DNA from: Chitinophagaceae bacterium
GTDB taxonomy: Bacteria > Bacteroidota > Bacteroidia > Chitinophagales > UBA10324
Length of the DNA: 64,000 nt
Direction: 5' to 3'
Assembly: GCA_016704325.1 (NCBI GenBank)
Contig: JADJAG010000005.1
Location: 124,001 to 188,000 of the forward strand
Positions 17,730 through 28,021 of the stretch are shown in pieces. Made by a program: the position numbers and the translations under genes. The notes beneath the pieces were generated by a model. It was not told the origin of the DNA. It ran no database searches and saw nothing but the letters and a program-made list of their open reading frames with translations. Position 1 is the first letter of the stretch. Every line of letters starts with the position of its first letter.

Positions 17730-20704
17730 ATGCAGGAGCAGTCTTCAGGACGGACAAACCGGGAACCAACCACTGCAAAACGCGGGCATTTTTTTGATTT
17801 TTTCTCAGGGATAGATCCTGAGATCAGGAATGAATTACCACCTGCCGATCATTTTCCATATATCCTTATCGGGTTCAGTAACCTTTTTGCCTCTGTATTG
17901 ATAGGTATGTCGGCGTACCTGTTTTTTGAATCCATCCTGCATACGTATTATCTCGCCATTTTTTTTGCCTGGCTCATTTTCAGCCTTGTCGTAATTGTGT
18001 TGCGGGCAATTACTACTTCCTTTCTTTCTAAAACCTACCAGTCAGTCAGGTATGTTTACCTTATTTGCATTCCTGTTATCGCCATTGTATGCAGCCAGCC
18101 GGTTGGTATGTTTATTTCAGAAGTGAACCTTGTGCGGGAGAAACGAACCACCTTGATCAGTGATACCGTTCAGTGGACCAATGATACAGCTCAATTCAGA
18201 CTAACAGCTGAAGCGTACCAGGATTCCGTTAAGTTGTTTGAAATGAGTGGCGTAAATGCAAGGATGAAAGCTGATTCGCTGTATAAAGTTATTGTGTCAA
18301 AGAAAAAGGATTCCATTGCCATTCAAAAAAGTATTCGCGCACTTCAGAACAACCTGCAGATTGAGGAAAAAAAAGGCAAGAGCCCTGAGCAGACCAATAA
18401 CAATAATTATGCAGCAGCAGTGGAAGAGACGAAGAAACTAAAACAACAACTTGATCAGCAAACAGGGGCATTGGAGTTGCTGAAAAGGGATTTGAGTAAT
18501 GTGAGGATCTCCTACCAGATACTCAGCAACCCGATCAGTGAATTGCCGTATGTAAAGGAGTTGTACATCAATAAATACCAGGATTCAATTGCTTCTCAGA
18601 AGAAGCAGGCTGAAATGTTGGTATCGCGGATCAAAAGAGAATCGAGCACAGATTGCTGCGCTCGAAGGAGTAACCACCTGCACTACCTGTACCTTCAGTG
18701 AAAAGTTTGCTTATTACCGGCAACATGTATTTTCCAGTTGGCTACTTCTTTTCGTTAGCATCACGTTTTTTTACTGTTAATTCTTTTCTTAATCCTTCCT
18801 CCGTATATTATTAGCAGGAGCCGGAATGACCTTTACCATCAGTTACTTGCTACGAAAGAGAACAGTGAAACCATTTCCATACGCAGAAAGGAGATAGAAG
18901 AAAAGTTTAAGATTGAAACGGAAATGAAAACCGTAAAAGACCTGCTGCAAAAATTTGACGGCGGAGGCAATGAGACCACACAGGACATCACCAACAATCT
19001 AACTTCAACCAATGATCCCAAATCGTATGAAGCTTTGGGTGATGTTCAGGTGAAGCTGGGTGACTATTTCAGAGCCGTGGAATTCTATGACCGCGCTATT
19101 TTCCTCGATCCGGAAGCTTCAGCGCCATGGAGAAAGAAAGCAGATGTTTATTCCGTTATGGGAAGATATGCCGAAGAGCAACAGGCAAAGGCACGATATA
19201 CGGAATTGTTGAGTGTGGAACGCTTTCGCAATAATCTCACACGTGCCACCAGGTTGTATGCTGTGGAAGTAGCGAACCTGCCTTTCTATGGTTCTTTTTC
19301 CTGGCACTTGCGCGGCAGCATGAATATTATGCTGGGAAAAAACGGTTATGGAAAAAGTCACCTCATGTCGATCATGCTGGCCTTATTGCAGGAAGAAGAG
19401 AAGTTATTGCGTGACCTGACCATGATGGACAAAGCCTCTCCAACTCCTGCTCCCTATTTTAAAATCTCTTTTCAGTCGGATCATGAGCGCGATGTGCCCT
19501 TGATGGAATCGTTGCAGCAACAGGTGGAGGAAAATCAAAATTGCGATCAGCGTTTCTTGCACGGCAGCGTGCGGCGAGGACTCCTGCTGATCAGACTGTA
19601 ACAGAAATTGCACCACCTGTTACAACGGAATGGGATGGTGAATTGATCAGGCTGCAAAAGCAACTAGAACTGTTGGAAGGAATAGCTTACTTTGATAAGC
19701 TGGGTATTCAGTCTTCCTATGGTAAAATCCCTGTACTGGCAATTCCTGATTCGAGGTTCATAAATAAATCAGCGGAGTCCACTTCCATTAGAAATGATGA
19801 ACGATCTAAGAAAATACTGGAAAACGGAGCATACCAGTTTATGCTGCAGGTACCGTATGAAGATGTGATTCAGAATTTATTGAATACCATCTCTACCATC
19901 TACCTTGATGAAAGGAATTTTGAGGATGAAATATTTCAGCTCATCCGCCGTGTTTTCAAACGCCTTACCGGAAGTGAATTTGTGTGGGATACTATTCAGC
20001 GTACAGAAGATAATTCCGGTTTTATTATCAGGGTGAAGACAGAAGGCGCAGATACTTCGCTTCCGATACAGAAAGCCTCGCAGGGCACATTATCCGTTGT
20101 CGCGATGATTGGAACGATGTATCATTATATGTCGCTTCGTTATCCTGCTGTTTCGCGCAAACAGGTGACCCGGCAACCGGCTATTATTTTTATTGATGAG
20201 ATTGATGCGCACCTGCATCCGAGCTGGCAGCAAAAGATTATCGGAATTTTGCGTAATGAGTTTCCGAATGTACAATTCATTATTTCAGCGCACAGCCCGC
20301 TGGTGATAGCCGGATGCAAAGAAGAAGAAGTGTGTGTGCTGCGAAAGCGCGACAAAGGATTTACGATGGAGATCATTGAATCTAACCTGATTGGTAAACC
20401 CATCGCCGATATCTTCAGGATGATTTTTGAAGTGGAAGAAAAGAATGAAATGTATTTGCAGCTGGCAGCGCTGATGCCCTTTAAAAATTCCATTAAATCG
20501 AAAGCGCAGGCTCTCCGTGAAAAAACGACACGCGATGAAAAGGAAGAGCAACAACTGCAGGAGTTAGAGCAGCAGATTGAGAATTTTGTTTACCTCGAAC
20601 AGTTTGATACCATCCGTTCTACCTTTGAAGAACTGGAAGATTTGAAGAATGCGAATGAGACGTTGAAGATGGAGGTGGAGCGGTTGCGGGCGAGGTTGGG
20701 GTGA
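17730..20704 (+). CDS. membrane DUF4407-like, coiled-coil, TPR and AAA/ABC-type ATPase protein, frameshifted
   Basis: Read across three single-base indels (A-run 18633-18636, T-run 18766-18772, A-run 19537-19540) this is one protein of about 990 residues. The N-terminus has FFSGIDPEI and three membrane helices (about 44-66, 72-92, 108-130) ending CSQPVGMFISE, as in DUF4407. Next come a long coiled coil (135-305), another hydrophobic segment (WLLLFVSIT ... LILFLILPPYI), a second coiled coil, TPR-like repeats (YEALGDVQVKLGDYFRAVEFYDRAI), then Walker A GKNGYGKS (19336-19359), Walker B IIFIDEIDAHLHP (from about 20182) and an H-loop ISAHSP. This resembles the RecF/SMC-like AAA_21 ATPases common in defence systems. 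It could instead be two adjacent genes split near 18.8-18.9 kb. Confidence 0.65.
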
Positions 20705-20968
20705 ATGGTTAAATTGTTGAATTGTTGAATTGTTAAATGGTTAAATGGTTAAATGGTTAAATGGTTAAATGGTTAAATGGTTAAATGGTTGAATGGTTGA
20801 ATGCTTAAATTGTTAAATGGTTGCAGCGAAGCTGATGCGATGGGGAGGTTGATGAAAATTTTAAATTTGAAAATATTGAATATTGAATATTGGATATTGG
20901 ATATTGAGTGTTGAATATTCAATATTCAATATTCAACACTCAATATTCAACACTCAATACTCAATACT
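20703..20968. repeat. octamer tandem repeat plus long AT-rich hairpin
   Basis: About 20703-20822 is a degenerate tandem repeat of TTAAATGG / TTGAATGG. It is followed by GCAGCGAAGCTGATGCG. From 20868 come copies of AATATTGAATATTGG and their complements. Within this, 20903-20919 and 20928-20944 form a perfect 17-bp stem with an 8-base loop (ATTGAGTGTTGAATATT arm). A shorter relative of the octamer-plus-GCGAAGC unit lies at about 40649-40700. This fills the 312-bp gap between the ATPase and the helical-TIR gene; no coding potential is seen. Confidence 0.8.
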
Positions 20969-21016
20969 AACGACTTCCGACTAATTACTTCCGACTAACT
21001 ACTAACTACTAACTAC

Positions 21017-22008
21017 ATGGATACCAAAGTAGAATCTCTCGTAAAAATGTTTGGTGAAAATGCCCTGACGGACATTGAAACCAACATTGAGCCGTTGATA
21101 AAAAAGTATTTTAATGCAGAGTGGGATGCTGTGTATCAACAGGAGTTTTTTACAAAGCATTATGAACTGATTCGCGGTTACCGGAAGAAGCTGGATGAGC
21201 TGACGGGCAATGCGTTGAATACAAAGGAAAAGATTATTGCCGCATTGAGTTTCTGCTGGAAGGAAGCTAATTTCAATAAATCGGAGGCCACGATATTTTA
21301 TTCAAAAATGGAATTATTTCACCGGCTGGTGAATGAAATGTTGAAGAACGAATGGACGCCGAAACAGCAGGAACACTTCAATACGGTTGCCGTGATATTC
21401 CGTGATTATCACAATTATTTTCTTTCCTATACCAACCATCTTTCGCAGGCCATCAACCAGGCATACAAGATTATCTATGAAGCGATTTTGAATAAGGAAG
21501 ATTATTCCGGCGAAGATTTCAGCAAGCGCAACCTGCTGGCCAAAGCCTTTCACCGTTTCCTTCACCTGAAAAATATCCGCAAGGGTTTCTTCGACCTCGA
21601 CTCCATCCGGCTGGCGCAGGGCATTGACGATAAAGTGACTGCCAATGCCAGCAAATCCATAGCCTTTATTCAATTGATTTCCATGGCATCTTTTGAATAC
21701 AATGAACCCAACTGGAGTTATATTGAATACCTGACGTATACAAAAGCAAGAGACGTTTTCAAACAGCAAAACGACCACCGTTCCGGTTTCTCTCCTTTAC
21801 TTTTTATGTTTTCACAGAAAAGAATGCATTACCGCCTGAATCGCTGATCCCCGACGATTATAAAGTTTGGTCTGCCTCCACGAATGAGAAGCTGCACTGC
21901 GATCTTACGGCTATCAATACCTACGAAGATTTTGTGAAGGAAATTGAAAGACTGATCAATGCCATTATCAATTATAAATCTGAAATGGTGAATAGTATTC
22001 CGGATTGA
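21017..22008 (+). CDS. helical-TIR domain protein, frameshifted near the C-terminus
   Basis: About 330 residues once one base is restored in the T-run at 21801-21805. Residues 1-125 are helical and charged with no family I recognise. From about 130 the protein reads as a TIR domain: first strand YHNYFLSYT, then FFDLDSIRLAQGIDDKV, SIAFIQLISMASF and NWSYIEY, with Glu237 in the catalytic position. After the shift the frame continues PPESLIPDDYKVWSAS ... YEDFVKEIERLINAI and stops at 22006-22008. As a TIR it may hydrolyse or cyclise NAD (family knowledge). It follows the membrane ATPase across a repeat-filled gap and is probably part of the same island. Confidence 0.7.
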
Positions 22009-22052
22009 AAGGAGGCAGCATGGGGGACTATTTTTATGTGCGCAGCCTCTTT

Positions 22053-22195
22053 AGTCATCGGATGACTATAATTCAATGTATTGATTGAGCAGTTTTACTT
22101 TAAGTCATCCGATGACTTTCGGCCGGTTGTAGTCATCGGATGACTTGTATTCAGTAGGTTGATTTTCCAAATTTGTTATAAGTCATCCGATAACT
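22053..22195. repeat. four copies of a 15-bp palindrome
   Basis: AGTCATCsGATGACT occurs at 22053-22067, 22103-22117, 22131-22145 and, with one change, at 22181-22195. Start-to-start spacings are 50, 28 and 50 bp. The central base alternates G, C, G, C, so successive copies are reverse complements of each other. The array lies between the convergent helical-TIR gene and rnc. It could be a REP-type array, a transcription-stop region or operator sites. Confidence 0.85.
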
Positions 22196-22235
22196 ATCAT
22201 TGAGACAAGATGTAAGTAAAATTTGGAATAGGAAA

Positions 22236-22946
22236 CTAAATAAACTCCTCCACAGAAATCTTCAATACCTCAAACGCTTTTTTAGCAGCCAATTTCTCCG
22301 CGTTTTTTTTATTCGTGTCTTCGCCTTCTCCGTATTCTTCTCCATCAATTATTGCCGCAACTTTATACAAAGCACGATGGCGGTGACGGGAGTGGTTTTT
22401 ACGGCGAAAGTGAGGAGCGTCCTGATTTCTGCGCCCATTCCAGCAGCTTGCTTTTATAATTGAATTCGCTGATCTCCAACTCCCCGATATCGAGAAATGG
22501 TTTCACAATTTTTTTGATGATAAAATTGTGCGCGCTCTTATATCCTTTGTCGAGATAGACTGCTCCTACCAGGGCTTCCAGCGCATTGCCGGTAAGTGAC
22601 TTTTTATTGATCAAGGGATCTGCTGAACTATAGGAAAGATATAAGTCAATGCCCATCTTATGAGAAACGGTCTTCAATTGGCTCCTGCTTACCATTTTTG
22701 AGCGGATATCAGTCAGGTAGCCTTCATCTTTGTAGGGGAATTTTTAAATAGGTAATCAGCTATTACGGCACCGAGTACGGCATCGCCTAAAAATTCGAGG
22801 CGTTCATTGCTTTCGTATATTTCTTCGGCAGAAGAACTGTGGCGAAAGGCCATTTCATACAATAACAGGTTGGAAGGCGAAATGCCGGTGAGTTCCTTTA
22901 CCTGCGAGTAGAACGCTTTCTTTCCTGAAAATAATCGTCGAATCAA
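22236..22946 (-). CDS. rnc: ribonuclease III, two frameshifts
   Basis: Three frames read in turn as one RNase III of about 237 residues. The first holds the catalytic signature NERLEFLGDAVLGAVIADYLF. The middle holds MVSRSQLK ... KSLTGNALEALVGAVYLDKGY, the second metal-binding region. The last holds the double-stranded RNA-binding domain (YKVAAIIDGEEYGEGE ... KKNAEKLAAKKAFEVL). One base lost in each of two A-runs (T5 at 22741-22745 and TTT at 22426-22428 on the plus strand) explains both breaks. The likely start is TTG at 22946. It lies downstream of fabF, as is usual in Bacteroidota. The enzyme processes rRNA and other structured RNA. Confidence 0.85.
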
Positions 22947-22975
22947 ACGAACGGCTTGTGTGGTATCCTAAAATG

Positions 22976-23008
22976 AAAAAACCCCGGCAGAAATAAATCC
23001 TGCCAGGG
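22976..23008 (-). terminator. intrinsic terminator after fabF
   Basis: On the minus strand CCCTGGCAG, an 8-9 base loop, CTGCCGGGG, then a U-run (plus-strand A5 at 22976-22980). The stem has 9 pairs including one wobble. It lies between the fabF stop and the rnc start, so rnc may depend on read-through or its own promoter. Confidence 0.7.
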
Positions 23009-23028
23009 TAAAAGGTAGAAAAAAATTA

Positions 23029-24285
<1,257 letters not shown>

Positions 24286-24297
24286 GTAAAATTCGGA

Positions 24298-24537
24298 TTA
24301 AGACTTTGCGTACTGCTCGATGTAAGCGATGGCCTGGCCAACTGAAGTGATAGTTTCAGCCTGCTCGTCAGGGATGGAGATATTAAACTCTTTCTCGAAC
24401 TCCATGATCAACTCAACCGTGTCGAGAGAATCGGCACCAAGATCATTGGTAAAGGTTGCTTCAGGCGTAACCTCGCTTTCATCAACGCCTAATTTGTCAA
24501 TGATGATCTTCTTAACTCTTGCTGCGATGTCTGACAT
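24298..24537 (-). CDS. acpP: acyl carrier protein
   Basis: A 79-residue acidic protein with the phosphopantetheine attachment motif GADSLDTVELIMEFE; Ser37 is the predicted carrier site. It carries growing acyl chains to FabF and other fatty-acid enzymes. Start, length and acidity are typical. It is the first gene of the acpP-fabF unit, and a candidate promoter lies just upstream. Confidence 0.97.
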   Translation of the reverse strand: MSDIAARVKKIIIDKLGVDESEVTPEATFTNDLGADSLDTVELIMEFEKEFNISIPDEQAETITSVGQAIAYIEQYAKS

Positions 24538-24571
24538 AAAAAATTATTGGTTTATGTGGATTAATTTTTGG

Positions 24572-24602
24572 CAAAGTAAGGGATTTCAGTTTTTATACGC
24601 AA
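24572..24602 (-). promoter_or_regulatory. putative promoter of acpP-fabF
   Basis: On the minus strand TTACTTTG (plus 24572-24579) differs at one position from the Bacteroidota -7 box TAnnTTTG. A TTG at the -33 position (plus 24600-24602) lies 20 bases upstream. The predicted transcript would have a leader of about 25-30 nt before the acpP ATG. Confidence 0.4.
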
Positions 24603-24763
24603 TCTTTTGATCAATTATTTTCAGACACTTGTTTTGAGTCATTTTACTGTGAATACACTGAAGTAACAGGTATGCCGTATTGGTCAATGTCTCTACAATT
24701 TGTTTAAGTCACTCCAATCGTGTAGGTTTGAAAGGCATCAGCCAACAAAAAGGGGAATAGCGA

Positions 24764-25188
24764 GTGTCGAAGAAAAAACAATTGCGCTCGAAGAGCAATT
24801 TACCGGACTTTTATGGGCCATTGTTGCACCGCTGAAGGAGTATCAGTTGGGATGGCATATAAATAAAGTGCTGGGATTTGAACTGAAGAAGGCTGATGAT
24901 ATGGAACTGATACATAAGAAGCGCCATAAGACATCAGTTTACAGTTGTTACAAATACGAGAGTGAACTGGATAAATGGCTGGTGTACGTAGTTTCGAATA
25001 AAAATTCAGGCGAGTTCCTGGTACCTGAAGTGAGGCAGGCGGATTATTTTCTGATTATCCGTGGTGAAATTTCTGTGCAAAGGGAAGAGGAGCTGTTTGT
25101 TAAACTAAGGAGCATACCGGTTATTCAACTAGTAGTGAAGATGAACTTTGATCATTTGAAATCGAAGGCCAACCTGATGATTGATTAG
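24764..25188 (+). CDS. IPExxxVDY family protein, frameshift near start
   Basis: About 141 residues, a Bacteroidota-specific family of unknown function often beside acpP, fabF, rnc and pyruvate kinase genes. The body reads TIALEEQFTGLLWAIVAPLKEYQLGWHINKVLGF ... FLVPEVRQADYFLII, where VPEVRQADY corresponds to the family signature. The longer frame from TTG at 24700 adds residues that do not fit. A GTG at 24764 after AGGGGAA reads MSKKK in another frame. Adding one A to the run at 24773-24778 would join it to the body as MSKKKTIALEEQF. It is transcribed divergently from acpP. Confidence 0.75.
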
Positions 25189-25220
25189 CTTATCAATAAC
25201 TGCGAATTATTTATTGAATC

Positions 25221-25385
25221 TGTAACTACTCAGTAGATGAACATTTAAGAAATAGAACACGGATAACACTGATCAAACGGATTCTTACGGATTTTTATCT
25301 GATCATTTGATAAGTGTGCTTTGAATGATCACTGTTATAATCTGTGGTTATCAGTTAAATCTGTGTCATCCGTGTGCCATTTTTC
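25221..25385. repeat. dispersed ~165-bp repeat, copy 1
   Basis: The segment TGTAACTACTCAGTAGATGA ... TGTGTCATCCGTGTGCCAT is nearly the reverse complement of 40816-40980. It contains the internal echo ACGGATAACACTGATC / ACGGATT / TCATCCGTGTG. It lies in the gap between the IPExxxVDY and pterin dehydratase genes and has no coding potential. Confidence 0.85.
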
Positions 25386-25435
25386 TTTTCTGCTTAGTAG
25401 ATCCTTGAATCTTAATACTGTTAAAACAAAAAAAT

Positions 25436-25675
25436 ATGTGGAAAGAACATGATAACAAACTTCAAAGAACATTCCTGTTCAGCGATTTTGTGATGGCCTT
25501 TGGCTTTATGACAAAAGTTGCCCTGGTAGCGGAGAAAATGAACCATCATCCAAAATGGACCAATGCCTGGAACAAGGTAGAAATAACACTTTCCACGCAT
25601 GATGCCGGCGATGTGATAACAGAGAAGGATCGAGCGCTCGCCGATGCCATAGACAAAATATACGTTGATGAATGA
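25436..25675 (+). CDS. 4a-hydroxytetrahydrobiopterin dehydratase
   Basis: A 79-residue pterin-4a-carbinolamine dehydratase (PhhB/PCD fold). It removes water from the 4a-hydroxy cofactor made by aromatic amino acid hydroxylases. Visible are the family residues HHPKW at 37-41, W45, and STHDAGDVI at 53-61. The protein is shorter than the usual 95-110 residues at the N-terminus, but the core alpha-beta fold is complete. It stands alone between a dispersed repeat and a secreted PKD protein. In Bacteroidota such genes are often found without a hydroxylase beside them. Confidence 0.88.
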   Translation: MWKEHDNKLQRTFLFSDFVMAFGFMTKVALVAEKMNHHPKWTNAWNKVEITLSTHDAGDVITEKDRALADAIDKIYVDE

Positions 25676-25733
25676 TTCTTTTGGCTAACTTTGAATTTAG
25701 CCGTTACTTGTGTAAATCGATCAAACTAATCTG

Positions 25734-27838
25734 TTGAAAGTTAAAATATACGCTGTACTATTCCTGCTAGTCCTGGCTGCACTTTCAGCAAATGCACAAT
25801 TGCCTGAACAGGATTGCAGCGGCGCGATACCGGTTTGTCAGAATGTGTATGTGCAACCGAACTCGTATGCAGGTGAAGCAACACAGGAATTGACTTTCGG
25901 TAATTCTTCCTGCCTTTCGCAGGGAGAAGAAAATTCCGTATGGTATATCTGGACGGTGAACGTATCCGGAACGCTTGAATTTCAGATAACACCCATCAAT
26001 AACAATGATGACTATGACTGGGCTGTGTATGATTTAACCAATGCCACCTGTGCTGATATTATTACCGGGGTTGCACCGGAAGTACGCTGTAACTACTCCG
26101 CTATTCCCGGAGCAACCGGATTGTCAAATCCATATGTGCTTACTTCCGTAGGAGCAGGCGGGCCCAATCAATGTCAGCCGATGAATGTAGTGGTTGGCGA
26201 AACGTATGTGTTGGTCATCAACAATCACGACGGGCTTATCGGAGGTTATACCTTATCGTTTAGCGGAACGGCCGTTATATTCGACAATATTCCACCTGCA
26301 CCTGTTTCCATAGATCCATTTCCTTGTACACCTCCTTCCGTTTTGCACATCACTGTTTCGGAACAGGTACGTTGCAATACGATTGCTGCTAATGGGAGTG
26401 ATTTTTATGTGACAGGCCCTTCTGCAGTGGGCATTATCGGGGCATCTTCAACAGGCTGTGTTGGCGGAACATTTACCAATAATTTTGATGTGTTGCTGTC
26501 GGGACCCATTACTGTCAATGGCTCGTATGTCCTGAATTTCAAACAAGGTACTGATGGCAACGTGATACTCGACAATTGCGGCAATGAATTGTCGGATACG
26601 AATAAGGTGCCCTTCACGGTAGCGATAGCTGATGCAGAGTTTAGTTATGAAATCATAAAAACCTGTACCGGCGATTCGCTTGTCTTCACCGACCTTTCTG
26701 TAGGTGATACTACCATTACCTGGTCGTGGGATTTTGGAGATGGTACTACATCAACAGATATTAATCCCGGCCATATGTTTCCGGGTACGGGTACTTTTGA
26801 TATCATACTTGCCATTACGGATAGTGGCGGCTGTTTCAACCAGGATACTGTTACGATCAATACTTATTTAGAGCCTCCGGTAGCAGGATTTTCTGTATCA
26901 CCACCACCTTATTGCACCAATATTCCCATTTCTTTTTTCAACTCATCAACCGGGCAGGGGCTGGTATATGAATGGATTTTTGGAACTGCCACTACCAATG
27001 AGTTTGAACCGGTTTTCACATTCACCGCTTCCGGATTGTATACCGTTTACCTGGTGGTGACGGACAGTATAGGATGTAAGGATACCGTTTCCGCCAACTT
27101 AACAATTAATCCCGGTGTAATTGCGGCTTTTAATTTTGAACCGGATGTATTATGCACCGGCGATATGATAACATTTAACAATGTTTCTGCCGGTGATTTT
27201 AGCGGCGTCCACTGGGATTTCGGAAATGGTACCACAGATACCAGTTCCACTGAAGTAACTCTTGTTTACAACAGCAGCGGTACGTACGAGGTAACCATAA
27301 TCATTCAGCATGATGTATGTCTGCCGGATACTTTTTCCGAGACGGTTACGGTATATGACTATCCTTTTGTTACGTTGGGAGCCGATACCAGCATTTGCAT
27401 CGGAGAATCAATTGTGCTGGATTCGGACAACCCAAATTACCAGCACGACTGGTCAACCGGTGAACAAACACAGGCTATTGTAGTGAGCCTGGTTCCTCAA
27501 ACAGTAGTCGTATATGTAAGTAATAATGGTTGTATCGGTAAGGATACCATTTTTGTAGAAAATGCCTGTCCGTTTTTGTGCCCACAGCGTTTACTCCAAA
27601 CAATGACGGTATCAATGATGTTTATAAAATTATTACCGATGGAACGAATGAATTTGATTTAAAGATCTTCAACCGTTGGGGGCAATTGGTTTATATTTCT
27701 TCCGATCCGGATGGCTATTGGGACGGTAATTTCGAAGGGTTACCGGAAGAGATGGGAGCGTTTATTTATTCGCTCAGCATCCGGTTCAGCAATGGCATAT
27801 CAAGGGTTATGAATGGAAACATTACACTGATCAGGTAA
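25734..27838 (+). CDS. PKD-domain surface protein with gliding-type C-terminus, frameshifted
   Basis: About 701 residues read across one indel. TTG start, signal peptide about 1-21 (ending ALSANA). Residues about 25-180 hold cysteine-spaced strands (CSGAIPVCQN ... ENSVWYIWTV), a carbohydrate- or CUB-like fold. Three PKD-like domains follow (WSWDFGDGTTSTDINPGH is the clearest). The C-terminal module (TAFTPNNDGINDVY ... IFNRWGQLVY ... GAFIYSL) is the CHU_C type B T9SS sorting domain. The frame changes in the T-run at 27573-27577, where one extra T gives FFVPTAFTP. Probably an exported, surface-attached adhesin-like protein. Confidence 0.85.
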
Positions 27839-27846
27839 TTCTGGGT

Positions 27847-27935
27847 GCCCTTCGGCTGCGCTCAGGGTAAGCCCTTCGGCTCCGCTCAGGGTAAAGAAAA
27901 TCCGGTCGCTGAGCGGAGCCGAAGCGCCGGATTTT
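27847..27935 (+). terminator. repeat-derived hairpin after the PKD gene
   Basis: GCCCTTCGGCTsCGCTCAGGGTAA occurs twice in tandem (27847-27870 and 27871-27894). Then AAAATCCGG (27897-27905) pairs with CCGGATTTT (27927-27935) around CTGAGCGGAGCCGAAG, which is itself the complement of part of the tandem unit. It can fold as a strong hairpin and may stop transcription; it also looks like a mobile REP-type element. Confidence 0.6.
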
Positions 27936-28021
27936 CGGGAAGAACGAAATAAATTTTTGCACCCTTCGGCTTAGCCTCTCAGCAACCTCTTATTTTTTGA
28001 TATCAAATCAGCATCCAGGTA

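Noticed and set aside
13967..22008. Known Thoeris system
   Set aside because: There is a TIR and a SLOG, but no SIR2-SLOG ThsA gene with the usual pairing; the membrane ATPase and CBS-like protein do not fit.
22053..22195. CRISPR array
   Set aside because: The repeat is 15 bp and palindromic, spacers are too few and uneven (about 35 and 13 bp), and no cas genes are near.
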